Notes: generated from the letters alone by a model not told the origin. A DNA stretch of 64,000 bases from Pseudomonas frederiksbergensis (GCF_035751725.1 NZ_CP142104.1:5704001-5768000); one strand, 5' to 3'. Counted from the stretch's first letter, positions 1 through 8,639 are shown. A program made the numbers and translations.

Positions 1-25
1 GCGGTCTCTCGGTAATGAACGGAGC

Positions 26-44
26 GCAAATGATAAGGACTCAC
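26..44. promoter_or_regulatory. possible Fur box at the window edge
   Basis: GCAAATGATAAGGACTCAC matches 12 of 19 positions of the classic GATAATGATAATCATTATC Fur box. The longer element is bounded by AAATG and CATTT arms. No gene in the window is obviously served by it. It would fit a minus-strand iron-regulated gene lying just left of base 1, such as a FecI-type sigma factor, but that is inference. Confidence 0.3.
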
Positions 45-145
45 ATTTAGCACCACAATCGGACAGCGGGCAGACACGTTTCCAAATGTTGCACGGGTGA
101 CGTTGCGGTGGCTGCTCGCGATAGGCCATAAGCCCAAAACACCGT

Positions 146-1369
146 TCAGGCCTTGGCCAAATCCGGCAGATCCCCCATCAACCCGAGCGCCTCGCGCACA
201 AACAGCGCCTTGGCCTCAGGCAGGCGGTCCACCAGTTTCAACCCGGTGTTGCGCAACCAGCGAACCGGCAGCGGATCGGCCTGGAACAAGCGCTCGAACC
301 CCTCCATCGCCGCCATCAACGCCAGGTTGTGGGGCATGCGTCGCCGCTCGTAGCGGCTCAATACCTTCACATCCGCCAAGCGCTCGCCGCGTGCGGCCGC
401 TTGCAGCAGCACTTCGGCCAGCACGGCGGCGTCGAGGAAACCCAGGTTCACCCCCTGCCCCGCCAATGGATGGATGGTATGGGCCGCATCGCCGATCAGT
501 GCCAGTCCTTCTGCCACGTAGCGCTTGGCATGGCGCTGGCGCAGCGGCACGCACAGCCGCGGATCGGCGCTCAGTACCGTGCCGAGCTGGCCTTCGAAGG
601 CGCGCTCCAATTCGTTGCAGAACGCGCTGTCATCGAGCGCCATCAAGCGCTGCGCTTCATCGGGAGTGGTGGACCAGACGATCGAGCACCAATCGTGCTG
701 GCCGTCACGCTCGAGCGGCAGGAACGCCAGCGGGCCGTTATCGGTGAAGCGCTGCCATGCCGTCATTCGATGCGCCCGGGCAGTGCGCACGCTGGTGACG
801 ATGGCGTGATGCAGGTAATCCCATTCGCGCGTTGCCACGCCGGTCAGGCGGCGCACCGCGGAATTCGCGCCGTCGGCGGCAATGACCAGCGGTGCGCGCA
901 AGGTGCGGCCATCGGCCAGGGTCAACAGCCAGTCGTCGCCGGAACGACGCATCTGCTCCAGCCGGGCATTGGCCAGCAGGCCCAGGTCGCAGTCGTGCAG
1001 GCGATCCAGCAGGGCGTCCTGCACCACGCGATTCTCGACGATGTGCCCAAGCGCCTCGGCATGCAGGCTGGCGGCCGAAAAATGAATCTGCCCGGTGCCG
1101 CTGCCATCCCAGACGTGCATGTCGGTATAAGGGCTGGCACGCCGGGCGGTGATGCCCTCCCAGACGCCCAGGCGCTCGAGGATCCGCTGGCTGGCCGTCG
1201 ACAAGGCACTGACCCGGGGCTCGAATGCGGCTTGGGCATCGAAGGGCTTGACGCTCATCGGGCTGCCGTCGAGCAGCAGCACTTGCAAGCCACTGCCCTG
1301 CAAGGCCAGCGCCAGGGCGCTGCCGACCATACCGGCACCGACGATAAGCAGATCTGCACGCAATTCCAT
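146..1369 (-). CDS. ubiI: FAD-dependent ubiquinone-biosynthesis hydroxylase, UbiI/VisC type
   Basis: A 407-residue flavin monooxygenase of the UbiH/UbiI/COQ6 family. These enzymes hydroxylate the benzoquinone ring during aerobic ubiquinone synthesis, within the soluble Ubi complex. The N-terminal dinucleotide fold has GxGxxG at residues 11-16, a DG motif at 166-167, and the second FAD motif GDAAH at 293-297 followed by HPLAGQG. It is the last gene of a minus-strand ygfB-pepP-ubiH-ubiI cluster, 55 bp after ubiH. Family membership is certain. The choice of UbiI over UbiF-like position specificity rests on gene order only. Confidence 0.88.
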   Translation of the reverse strand: MELRADLLIVGAGMVGSALALALQGSGLQVLLLDGSPMSVKPFDAQAAFEPRVSALSTASQRILERLGVWEGITARRASPYTDMHVWDGSGTGQIHFSAASLHAEALGHIVENRVVQDALLDRLHDCDLGLLANARLEQMRRSGDDWLLTLADGRTLRAPLVIAADGANSAVRRLTGVATREWDYLHHAIVTSVRTARAHRMTAWQRFTDNGPLAFLPLERDGQHDWCSIVWSTTPDEAQRLMALDDSAFCNELERAFEGQLGTVLSADPRLCVPLRQRHAKRYVAEGLALIGDAAHTIHPLAGQGVNLGFLDAAVLAEVLLQAAARGERLADVKVLSRYERRRMPHNLALMAAMEGFERLFQADPLPVRWLRNTGLKLVDRLPEAKALFVREALGLMGDLPDLAKA

Positions 1370-1424
1370 GCTTTAAGCCTGTGTTGCTGGCGACATCAGC
1401 CGCCGTTGGAAGGAATGATCGGGA

Positions 1425-2612
1425 TCAAGCATCAGGGCGTGTTCCCAATCCCATCGCTTGGCGGGCGAACCAGCGCTTGGCGGGTGGCAGCAGGTCCAGG
1501 CCCAGCAGGCCGAGATTGCGGCCCAGGGACACCAGCGGCAGGTCGCTGCTGAAAAGCCGCGTCACCTGGTCGGAGAAACCCACGGTCAGGGCCTGGTCCA
1601 TCCGCTGGCGCTCGCGATAGGCTTGCAACACCGCGAAATCACCAGGCGTGCTGTCGCTCTCGAGCAACGCATCGGCCAAGGCCTGGGCATCGCGCAAGGA
1701 CAGGTTGAAGCCTTGCCCGGCAATCGGATGCAAGCTGTGGGCGGCATTGCCCAGGATGGCCAGGTGCGGACGCACCTGTTCCTCGGCCTCCACCAGCGCC
1801 AACGGATAAAGATGCCGCGCGCCGACTTGCTTCAAGGTGCCCAGGCGATAGCCGAACACATTCTGCAGCTCACTGAGGAAACTGCGCTCATCGAGCGCTG
1901 CCAGCCGTTGCGCATCCATGCCCTGGCGCGTCCAGACCAATGCACAGCGATTTTCCGGCAGCGGCAGCAAGGCCATCGGGCCTTCGTCGGTGAAGCGTTC
2001 GAAAGCCATGCCATTGTGCGCTTCGCTGGGCGTTATATTGGCGATCAAGGCACTCTGGTCATAGGGACGGTTGCGGACCCCGACGCCAAGCTGTTCCCGC
2101 AGGCCCGAGCGCCCGCCGTCGGCCAGTACCGCGAGGTCGCATTCCAGCACTGTTTCATCGTCCAGGGTCAAGCGATAGCCCGCGACTTTCGGCTCCATGC
2201 GGGTCACCTGCGCAGGGCAGCGCCAACTGACGACTTCCTTGTCCAGGCCTTGCCACAGGCACTGGCCGAGCCAGGCGTTTTCAACCACATAGCCGAGGGC
2301 CGGCACGCCCTCCTCCATGGCGGACAGCCGCGCCGTGGAAAACCGCCCTCGGTCGGACACATGGATCTGCTTGATCGGCTCGGCCCGGCGGGAAATTTCC
2401 TGCCACAAGCCCAAGCGTTGATAAATCTGCCGCGCGCCGAACGAAAGCGCCGATGAACGCGCATCGTAGCTTGGTTGCCAGGCGTCACCGGGGGCGAAGG
2501 GCTCGATCAGCATGATCTTCCAGCCCCTGGCCTTGGCACCGGCCTGCATGGCCAACGCCAGGCTCGCGCCGACCAGGCCACCACCGATGATCGCTACGTT
2601 GACCCGGTTCAT
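1425..2612 (-). CDS. ubiH: 2-octaprenyl-6-methoxyphenol hydroxylase UbiH
   Basis: A 395-residue paralogue of the neighbouring hydroxylase, expected to act on another ring carbon in ubiquinone synthesis. It has GGGLVG at residues 10-15, an ADGG motif near 164-167, and GNAAHSLHPIAGQGFN at about 289-303 as the second FAD-binding motif. The start codon overlaps the pepP stop in an ATGA arrangement, so the two are translationally coupled. The pepP-ubiH pair is conserved across gammaproteobacteria, which supports the UbiH label. Confidence 0.92.
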   Translation of the reverse strand: MNRVNVAIIGGGLVGASLALAMQAGAKARGWKIMLIEPFAPGDAWQPSYDARSSALSFGARQIYQRLGLWQEISRRAEPIKQIHVSDRGRFSTARLSAMEEGVPALGYVVENAWLGQCLWQGLDKEVVSWRCPAQVTRMEPKVAGYRLTLDDETVLECDLAVLADGGRSGLREQLGVGVRNRPYDQSALIANITPSEAHNGMAFERFTDEGPMALLPLPENRCALVWTRQGMDAQRLAALDERSFLSELQNVFGYRLGTLKQVGARHLYPLALVEAEEQVRPHLAILGNAAHSLHPIAGQGFNLSLRDAQALADALLESDSTPGDFAVLQAYRERQRMDQALTVGFSDQVTRLFSSDLPLVSLGRNLGLLGLDLLPPAKRWFARQAMGLGTRPDA

Positions 2613-3943
2613 GCGGCTTGAGCCCGTGCGGCGGCCATCAAGGCCTCGATTTCGGCGACCGTTTTCGGCACGCCGCGAGTCAGGATTTCACAACCGGTCT
2701 TGGTCACTACCACGTCATCCTCGATGCGCACGCCAATGCCGCGCCATTTTTTCGCTACGTTGCGATTGTCCGGCGCGATGTAAATGCCCGGTTCAACGGT
2801 CAAGGTCATTCCAACCTCCAACACTCGCCACTCGCCACCCACCCGGTATTCCCCCACGTCGTGCACATCCATACCCAGCCAATGGCCGGCGCGGTGCATG
2901 TAGAATGCCCGGTGGGCTTCGCTGGCGATCAATTCATCGACCTCGCCTTCCAGCAGCCCAAGGCGGACCAGTCCCTCGGTAATGACCCGGACCGTCGCTT
3001 CATGGGCCTGGTTCCAGTGCTTGTCCGGCGCAATTTCAGCAAACGCGGCTTCCTGGGCGGCCAGCACCACTTCGTATATCGCCTTCTGCTCGGCAGAAAA
3101 CTTGCCGCTGACCGGCCAGGTGCGGGTGATATCGCTGGCATAGCAATCGATCTCGCACCCGGCGTCGATCAACACCAGGTCGCCCTCCTTGAGCAGCGCG
3201 TCATTTTGCTGGTAATGCAAAATGCAGCTGTTGCGCCCCGCCGCGACAATGGAACCGTAGGCCGGCATTTTTGCCCCGCCCTTGCGAAATTCATAATCGA
3301 GCTCGGCTTCCAGGCTGTATTCGTACAGCCCCGGCCGCGCCGCCTGCATGGCCCGGATATGCGCCTGGGCGGAAATCCGCGCCGCTTCGCGCATCACTTT
3401 CACTTCCGCCGCCGATTTATACAGGCGCATGTCGTGCAGCAGATGATCCAGGGCAACGAATTCGTTCGGCGGCTGGGCACCGAGGTGGGCCTTGGAGCGG
3501 ATCACGTTGATCCACTCCATCAGGTGCCGGTCGAACTCAGGGTTGCTGCCCATCGCCGAGTACACCCGGTCGCGGCCTTCGATCAGGCCCGGCAGGATGT
3601 CATCGATATCGGTGATGGGGAATGCGTCGTCGGCGCCGTAGTCGCGGATCGCCCCCTCCTGGCCGGCGCGCAGGCCATCCCACATTTCACGCTCGGCGTT
3701 GCGCTCGCGGCAGAAGAGGATGTACTCGCCATGGGCCCGGCCGGGCATCAGCACGATGACCGCCTGCGGTTCGGGAAAGCCGCTGAGATACTGGAAATCG
3801 CTGTCCTGGCGATAGACGTGCTCGACGTCGCGGTTGCGGATCGCAACGGCGGCGGCGGGCAGGATTGCGATGCTGTTGGGTTCCATCTGCGCCATCAAGG
3901 CCTTGCGGCGACGGCCGTATTCCGACTTCGGGATATGAATCAT
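2609..3943 (-). CDS. pepP: Xaa-Pro aminopeptidase (aminopeptidase P, M24 family)
   Basis: A 444-residue cytosolic metallopeptidase that removes N-terminal residues preceding proline. An N-terminal creatinase-like domain (about 1-170) precedes the pita-bread catalytic domain. The five expected dinuclear-metal ligands are visible at D260, D271, H354, E384 and E408, with an additional conserved H361. Length matches E. coli PepP. It lies 27 bp downstream of ygfB and overlaps ubiH by 4 bp, forming one minus-strand operon. The start chosen is the ATG at 3943. Confidence 0.95.
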   Translation of the reverse strand: MIHIPKSEYGRRRKALMAQMEPNSIAILPAAAVAIRNRDVEHVYRQDSDFQYLSGFPEPQAVIVLMPGRAHGEYILFCRERNAEREMWDGLRAGQEGAIRDYGADDAFPITDIDDILPGLIEGRDRVYSAMGSNPEFDRHLMEWINVIRSKAHLGAQPPNEFVALDHLLHDMRLYKSAAEVKVMREAARISAQAHIRAMQAARPGLYEYSLEAELDYEFRKGGAKMPAYGSIVAAGRNSCILHYQQNDALLKEGDLVLIDAGCEIDCYASDITRTWPVSGKFSAEQKAIYEVVLAAQEAAFAEIAPDKHWNQAHEATVRVITEGLVRLGLLEGEVDELIASEAHRAFYMHRAGHWLGMDVHDVGEYRVGGEWRVLEVGMTLTVEPGIYIAPDNRNVAKKWRGIGVRIEDDVVVTKTGCEILTRGVPKTVAEIEALMAAARAQAA

Positions 3944-3970
3944 GGGCAGACGGTGTTCCCTTTCAAGCGA

Positions 3971-4525
3971 TCAGTGCAGGGACGGCTTGGTGGCCGGCTC
4001 AGCGGTTTTCTTGGTCTCTGTGAACAGTAGCAGTGGCGCGACCCGCAGGTACTCCATGACTTCCATATAGTCGCTTTCGCCATCGTCGGACTCTTCCAGG
4101 GCATCCTGCACTTGGGAGATTGCTGCCAGGTCTTGAAGGACTTCTTTCGCTTCGTCGCTCAGGGCGTATTCGCGGCGGGTCAGGCCAAAACCGGCGAGGA
4201 AGCCCTGGCACCACTGGCCGAGCGCAGCGGCGCGTTCGCTCAGCGGCGCATCGTCGGTCGGCAGCAGCAAGACGACGGTCATGTCGTCGCTGGTCAACTC
4301 ACCCTTGACCATTTCCTGCAGGCCGATGAGCGCATTGCGCACATTGTCTGCCGGCTCGCCTTCGAGCAGCTCGGCGGCGTCGGCCAGCCAGCCATCGGCG
4401 TCGAAACCGGCGCCGGCGCAGCTGCGGCCGAGCAACAGGCCGTGCAGTTCGGCAGGCGAGACAGGATGGCCGCTGGCGCTCAGCAGGGTGGCGAATGCTT
4501 GATACGGGGAATTCTGAATGGGCAT
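3971..4525 (-). CDS. ygfB: UPF0149 family protein YgfB
   Basis: A 184-residue all-alpha protein of the UPF0149/YgfB (YecA-like) family, with the typical opening YQAFATLL and HGLLLGR around residues 8-33 and an acidic middle. No catalytic residues are recognisable. YgfB is the first gene of the ygfB-pepP-ubiH group in many gammaproteobacteria, and in P. aeruginosa the homologue has been described as a modulator of gene expression. It is divergent from the zapA pair, with the promoters inside the 129-bp gap at 4526-4654. Confidence 0.88.
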   Translation of the reverse strand: MPIQNSPYQAFATLLSASGHPVSPAELHGLLLGRSCAGAGFDADGWLADAAELLEGEPADNVRNALIGLQEMVKGELTSDDMTVVLLLPTDDAPLSERAAALGQWCQGFLAGFGLTRREYALSDEAKEVLQDLAAISQVQDALEESDDGESDYMEVMEYLRVAPLLLFTETKKTAEPATKPSLH

Positions 4526-4654
4526 GGGCAGCTAGGCGCCAGACGGCGCTATGTCTAGAATGGAGGCCTTGTATCCTACATCGACAGACTCGCCAAGACC
4601 ATTAAAGGCTGTGCGACCCTTATTCCCCATCAGACACAATCTTCAGTGGACACA

Positions 4655-4864
4655 ATGGAAGACACCGACCTGCAAGCGCTGATGGCCAGACTCGAGCTGC
4701 TAATTGAACGGGTCGAGCAACTTAAGAGCCAAAACGGACTCCTATTAGCTCAGGAAAAAACCTGGCGCGAGGAACGCGCGCACCTCATTGAAAAAAACGA
4801 AATCGCCCGGCGTAAGGTCGAATCGATGATTTCGCGCCTCAAGGCCCTGGAGCAAGACTCATGA
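4655..4864 (+). CDS. TIGR02449 small coiled-coil protein
   Basis: A 69-residue, strongly helical, charged protein with leucines spaced in heptads (residues about 6-60), so an almost continuous coiled coil. It belongs to the TIGR02449 family found beside zapA in gammaproteobacteria, and a ZapB-like role at the division septum is plausible but unproven. I take the ATG at 4655. An in-frame GTG lies three codons upstream at 4646, and neither has a strong Shine-Dalgarno. Its stop overlaps the zapA start by 4 bp (ATGA). Confidence 0.82.
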   Translation: MEDTDLQALMARLELLIERVEQLKSQNGLLLAQEKTWREERAHLIEKNEIARRKVESMISRLKALEQDS

Positions 4865-5178
4865 GTTCAAGCAATAGCGTAACCGTGCAGATCCTCGACA
4901 AAGAGTATTCGATCATCTGCCCCCAGGAAGAGCGCAGCAACCTGGTGAGCGCCGCCCGTTACCTGGACGGCAAGATGCGGGAGATCCGCAGCAGCGGCAA
5001 AGTCATCGGTGCCGATCGCATCGCCGTGATGGCCGCCTTGAACATCACCCACGACCTGCTGCACCGCCAGGATACGCCCGACGTACAGGTCAGCGGCTCG
5101 ACCCGTGAACAGGTTCGCGACTTGCTGGATCGGGTGGATCTGGTGCTCGCCACCGATCCGGACGTCAGCAAGGGCTGA
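4861..5178 (+). CDS. zapA: cell division protein ZapA
   Basis: A 105-residue FtsZ-ring accessory protein that crosslinks FtsZ filaments. The N-terminal beta-rich globular head (about 1-45) contains the family motif around QILDKEYSIICP and the following EERSNLVSAARYLDGKM. The C-terminal half is a dimerising coiled coil. It is translationally coupled to the upstream coiled-coil gene. The 6S RNA gene and 5-formyl-THF cyclo-ligase follow on the same strand, the classic zapA-ssrS-ygfA order. Confidence 0.95.
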   Translation: MSSSNSVTVQILDKEYSIICPQEERSNLVSAARYLDGKMREIRSSGKVIGADRIAVMAALNITHDLLHRQDTPDVQVSGSTREQVRDLLDRVDLVLATDPDVSKG

Positions 5179-5197
5179 TTCACGAAGCTGCCTGGGG

Positions 5198-5203
5198 TAT
5201 ACT
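5198..5203 (+). promoter_or_regulatory. -10 hexamer of the 6S RNA promoter
   Basis: TATACT lies six bases before the predicted 5' end of 6S RNA, close to the sigma-70 consensus TATAAT. I see no good -35 box at 17-bp spacing. Confidence 0.55.
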
Positions 5204-5209
5204 TGCGTC

Positions 5210-5388
5210 ACTCCCTGGGGTGCTTGCCAGTTGGTGATGTCCCTGAGCCGATACGCACAACCACGGGGGTTGCACGTTGGGGCCGGTGTGCATGTCCGCT
5301 TGACGGAAAGCCTTAACGCCTCCTGCAACTTCCACCTTGAACTTTCGGGTTCAAGGGCTAAGCCGACAGCGGTTCATCCGGGGAGCCT
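5210..5388 (+). ncRNA. ssrS: 6S RNA
   Basis: A roughly 180-nt RNA that binds sigma-70 RNA polymerase holoenzyme and damps transcription in stationary phase. The 5' part (ctccctggggtgcttgcc) pairs with the 3' part (ccggggagcc) to close the long hairpin around a large central bubble. Internal segments such as gatgtccctgagccgatacg and the ttcgggttcaagggctaag stretch look like the known P. aeruginosa 6S sequence as I remember it. Position between zapA and the cyclo-ligase gene is diagnostic. Ends are approximate, set from the -10 box and the closing stem. Confidence 0.88.
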
Positions 5389-5399
5389 GATTCTCGACG

Positions 5400-5432
5400 C
5401 AATGCCAGTCATCATGACTGGCATTGTCGTTT
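5400..5432 (+). terminator. stem-loop terminator after 6S RNA
   Basis: A 13-bp perfect inverted repeat (CAATGCCAGTCAT / ATGACTGGCATTG, 5400-5412 and 5414-5426) with one central base, followed by TCGTTT. It sits just past the 6S 3' end and before the ygfA start. The T-run is poor, so it may act partly as a processing or attenuation hairpin. Confidence 0.6.
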
Positions 5433-5506
5433 CTGGCGTTTGGCATTTCTGCTCCCCTCGTTTGCGGTTACGCTGTCTCGGTGTCCCCGTCTCGTGAAGC
5501 CTCGAT

Positions 5507-6112
5507 ATGACCGAACCTGCGTTGCCGACCCGCCCGCAACTTCGCCGCCTGCTGCGCCAGGCCCGTCGCGCCCTGACGCCGGCCCAGCAACGGGACGCCG
5601 CCCGAGGCCTTTACAGGCAACTGGCCCAGCACCCGCTTTTTCGTCGCGCACGACACATCGCCCTGTACCTGCCCAACGACGGCGAGATCGATCCACGCCT
5701 GCTGCTGCGCGCAGCCCAACGCAGGGGCAAGGCGACTTACCTGCCGGTGCTCAGCCCATGGCCGCAGACCAAAATGGTCTTCCAGCGAATCCATCCCGGC
5801 GAGAAGATGCAACCCAATCGCTTTCGCATCCCCGAGCCGCGCAAGAATATCGCCCGCCAGCGCAAGGTCTGGACGCTGGATCTGGTGCTGTTGCCGCTGG
5901 TCGGGTTTGATGATGCCGGAGGTCGGCTGGGCATGGGCGGGGGATTCTACGATCGCAGCCTGGCGTACCTGTCCCGCCGCAAACAATGGCGCAAGCCGAC
6001 CTTGCTGGGACTGGCGCACGAATGCCAAAGAGTCGAGCGATTGGCGCAGGCAAGCTGGGATGTGCCGCTGCAAGGAACGGTCAGCGACAGGCGTTGGTAC
6101 ATTGCGCGATAG
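5507..6112 (+). CDS. ygfA: 5-formyltetrahydrofolate cyclo-ligase
   Basis: A 201-residue enzyme converting 5-formyl-THF to 5,10-methenyl-THF with ATP hydrolysis, recycling the inhibitory folate made by serine hydroxymethyltransferase. The family signature with the substrate/nucleotide loop, GRLGMGGGFYDR, is at residues 139-150. Basic helices open the protein. It follows zapA and 6S RNA, and in E. coli the 6S transcript is processed from a ygfA-containing precursor. The start is the ATG at 5507. Confidence 0.93.
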   Translation: MTEPALPTRPQLRRLLRQARRALTPAQQRDAARGLYRQLAQHPLFRRARHIALYLPNDGEIDPRLLLRAAQRRGKATYLPVLSPWPQTKMVFQRIHPGEKMQPNRFRIPEPRKNIARQRKVWTLDLVLLPLVGFDDAGGRLGMGGGFYDRSLAYLSRRKQWRKPTLLGLAHECQRVERLAQASWDVPLQGTVSDRRWYIAR

Positions 6113-6147
6113 ACGCCGCGCAAATCAGCGGCGCCTGGGAGATGAGC

Positions 6148-6294
6148 TCAGCGCTTGAGCGATGGCGCAGGCTGGGTGATGTCCATCGGAACATCGTTCT
6201 TGCTGCTCCACAAGCTCTGGGCGTAACCCGTGGTCACGACACCCAGGCCGAACAGAATGACCAGTATCCACAACAAATCCGGTTTGCGTTTCAT
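6148..6294 (-). CDS. 48-residue single-pass membrane or secreted peptide
   Basis: A short frame whose translation starts MKRKPDLLWILVILFGLGVV and ends with a polar tail rich in Pro, Ser and Lys. Basic residues 2-4 followed by a hydrophobic segment at about 8-22 look like a signal anchor, or a signal peptide with possible cleavage after the TGYA near residue 25. A strong Shine-Dalgarno (GAGGGGGG) lies about 6 bases before the ATG. Codon third positions are GC-rich, as in neighbouring genes. No function is recognised. It lies antisense between ygfA and the EVE gene. Confidence 0.7.
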   Translation of the reverse strand: MKRKPDLLWILVILFGLGVVTTGYAQSLWSSKNDVPMDITQPAPSLKR

Positions 6295-6489
6295 CGATTG
6301 CCCCCCTCAAGGCATATCACACACGATGACAGCAGCGGTTTTCTTATTGGCCGTGCAGCAGCGTCAAGCTTGGAAGGCCGGCATTTTGCGGCAACCCGGA
6401 CCCACACGCAAACTCTGACGTCAACCGACTGTCGGTTTGTCATAAAATCGCTGAACTATTTTCGTGTACATCGCCCAGAAGTAGAAATC

Positions 6490-6942
6490 ATGGCCTATTG
6501 GCTGATGAAATCCGAGCCCGACGAATTGTCCATCCAGGGCCTGGAAAAGCTCGGCCACGCGCGCTGGGACGGGGTTCGCAACTATCAGGCGCGCAATTTC
6601 CTGCGGGCCATGGCGGTTGGCGACACGTTCTTTTTCTACCATTCCAGTTGCCCGGAGCCAGGCATCGCCGGGATTGGCAAAATCATCAAGGCAGCCTATC
6701 CCGATCCCACGGCCCTGGAGCCTGACAGCCACTACTTCGACGCCAAGGCCAGTGCGGAAAAAAATCCCTGGACCGCCATCGATGTCGCCCACGTAGAGAC
6801 GTTCGCTCGTGTGCTCAAGCTCGACTACCTCAAACAGCAGGCCGCCCTGGCCGAAATGCCGCTGGTGCAGAAAGGCTCGCGGCTGTCGGTGATGCCGGTG
6901 ACGGCCGAGCAGTGGGCGACGGTGATCGGCTTGAAACCTTGA
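6490..6942 (+). CDS. EVE domain-containing protein
   Basis: A 150-residue protein consisting of a single EVE domain (PUA-like fold), related to eukaryotic THYN1 and to modified-base readers. Visible marks are the opening AYWLMKSEPDE, WDGVRNYQARNF at about 27-38, and the FFYHSS and GIAGIGKI segments. EVE domains are thought to bind modified cytosines or RNA bases, but the physiological role in bacteria is unclear. The ATG at 6490 is chosen because homology begins there; the open frame upstream is non-homologous. Confidence 0.9.
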   Translation: MAYWLMKSEPDELSIQGLEKLGHARWDGVRNYQARNFLRAMAVGDTFFFYHSSCPEPGIAGIGKIIKAAYPDPTALEPDSHYFDAKASAEKNPWTAIDVAHVETFARVLKLDYLKQQAALAEMPLVQKGSRLSVMPVTAEQWATVIGLKP

Positions 6943-7000
6943 GCAATGCAGCGACTAGTCAACCGTCTTCGCAAAAGGGCCCGCCTGGCCACCACAAGAC

Positions 7001-7417
7001 TTATTGAATGATCAGGTTGTTGAACAACAGATCATCGACCATCGGCTTGCCGGTCTCGTCATTCATCACTTGCTGGGTCTGCTTCAACGCTTCCTGACGC
7101 AGTTTTTCCTTGGCTTCAAGGTTGTTCATGGTCTCGGTCGTCTGCTGGGCGAACAGCGCAACCAACTGGTTGCGAATCAACGGCTCGTTCGCTTTCACCG
7201 CCGCAGCAGCGGCATCGCCGGTCACGCGCAGGGCCACGTCAGCCTTGTAGACTTTAAGCCTGGTCGTACCGTCCAGCCCATAGTTGCCCACGAACGGTGG
7301 GCTCAAGGTGATGTAGCTGACTTTCGGCGCCTCGCCTTCCTTGGCTTCCTTGCTCTCTTCGGCCATCGCTGCCACAGGCAACGACAGGGCCAGCATCAAC
7401 ATGATCCACGCTTTCAC
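7001..7417 (-). CDS. FliL-like exported protein
   Basis: A 138-residue protein with a signal peptide (about 1-19, ending in AMA) and a FliL-type C-terminal domain. A YITLSPPFVGNY segment near 35-46 resembles the FliL linker, followed by a helix with LIRNQLVALFAQQ. True FliL anchors flagellar stators at the inner membrane. This copy is away from flagellar operons and has a cleavable leader rather than a transmembrane anchor, so a periplasmic paralogue is more likely. The start is a GTG at 7417 with AGGAG about 7 bases upstream. Confidence 0.8.
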   Translation of the reverse strand: MKAWIMLMLALSLPVAAMAEESKEAKEGEAPKVSYITLSPPFVGNYGLDGTTRLKVYKADVALRVTGDAAAAAVKANEPLIRNQLVALFAQQTTETMNNLEAKEKLRQEALKQTQQVMNDETGKPMVDDLLFNNLIIQ

Positions 7418-7567
7418 ATTTCACTCCTCATCCGGTTTGCGGCCCAGCATACCGACCCGTCGTCCAAGCACAAGCTTATGGCCGGCTATCAGGGCGGGGC
7501 ATGCTCGTTGACCCATTGACTCCCACACCTACACTTATCGGCCATCACTCCCAAAGGAATAGCCCTG

Positions 7568-8545
7568 ATGAAAGCCGTGCTGTGCAAAGAATTCGGCCCT
7601 GCCGAATCGCTGGTGCTGGAAGACGTCGCCAGCCCTGTCGTGAAGAAGAATGAAGTGTTGCTGGATGTGCACGCCGCCGGGGTGAATTTTCCTGACACGC
7701 TGATCATCGAGGGCAAATACCAGTTCAAGCCGCCCTTCCCGTTCTCGCCGGGCGGCGAAGCGGCAGGGGTCATCAGCGAGGTAGGGGAGAAGATCAGCCA
7801 CCTGAAGGTCGGTGACCGGGTCATGGCCCTGACCGGCTGGGGCAGTTTCGCCGAACAAGTGGCGGTGCCGGGCTACAACGTGTTGCCGATTCCCTCCTCC
7901 ATGGATTTCAACACGGCGGCCGCCTTCAGCATGACCTACGGCACATCGATGCACGCTCTCAAGCAGCGAGCCAACCTCCAGCCCGGAGAAACCCTGCTGG
8001 TACTCGGCGCCTCCGGCGGCGTCGGCCTGGCGGCAGTGGAAATCGGCAAGGCCATGGGCGCCCGCGTCATCGCTGCCGCCAGTAGCGCGGAAAAACTCGC
8101 CGTGGCCAAGGCCGCCGGCGCCGACGAACTGATCAACTACAACGAAACCAGCCTCAAGGACGAAATCAAGCGCCTCACCGACGGCCAAGGCGCCGACGTT
8201 ATCTACGACCCGGTGGGTGGCGATCTTTTCGACCAGGCCGTGCGCGCCATTGCTTGGAACGGCCGGTTGCTGGTGGTCGGGTTTGCCAGCGGACGCATTC
8301 CCGAACTGCCGGTGAACCTGGCCCTGCTCAAGGGCGCCTCGGTGGTCGGCGTGTTCTGGGGCTCCTTCGCCCAGCGCCAACCCCAGGACAATGCCGCCAA
8401 CTTCCAGCAATTGTTCGGCTGGTTCGCCGAAGGCAAGCTCAAGCCGCTGGTGTCGCAGGTGTACCCGCTTTCCAATGCCGCCCAGGCGATCAACGATCTG
8501 GGCCAGCGCAAGGCTGTGGGAAAAGTGGTGGTGCAGGTTCGCTGA
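7568..8545 (+). CDS. NADPH:quinone oxidoreductase, zinc-independent MDR family
   Basis: A 325-residue medium-chain dehydrogenase/reductase of the quinone oxidoreductase branch. The N-terminal GroES-like domain (about 1-120) lacks catalytic zinc cysteines. The NADPH-binding fold has GASGGVG at 147-153. The protein ends in the usual QRKAVGKVVVQ segment. It probably reduces quinones or enones with NADPH. It is monocistronic, ahead of glpT and separated from it by a hairpin and GlpR-like operators. Confidence 0.88.
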   Translation: MKAVLCKEFGPAESLVLEDVASPVVKKNEVLLDVHAAGVNFPDTLIIEGKYQFKPPFPFSPGGEAAGVISEVGEKISHLKVGDRVMALTGWGSFAEQVAVPGYNVLPIPSSMDFNTAAAFSMTYGTSMHALKQRANLQPGETLLVLGASGGVGLAAVEIGKAMGARVIAAASSAEKLAVAKAAGADELINYNETSLKDEIKRLTDGQGADVIYDPVGGDLFDQAVRAIAWNGRLLVVGFASGRIPELPVNLALLKGASVVGVFWGSFAQRQPQDNAANFQQLFGWFAEGKLKPLVSQVYPLSNAAQAINDLGQRKAVGKVVVQVR

Positions 8546-8573
8546 TTGCGTGCCTCACCGTTTTATGACCTGT

Positions 8574-8599
8574 ACCGGGTCGAAGCCCTGCGACCCGGT
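8574..8599 (+). terminator. hairpin downstream of the quinone oxidoreductase gene
   Basis: Perfect 9-bp arms ACCGGGTCG and CGACCCGGT enclose an 8-nt loop, starting 29 bases after the stop codon. No clear T-run follows, so it may be a weak terminator or a transcript-stabilising hairpin. Confidence 0.5.
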
Positions 8600-8639
8600 T
8601 CCGCCATTCCCATAACGTCTTTCATTTATATCTGAGCGA

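Noticed and set aside
97..1552. Long plus-strand frames opposite ubiI
   Set aside because: Arg/Pro/Ala- and Gln/His-rich translations typical of antisense shadows in GC-rich DNA.
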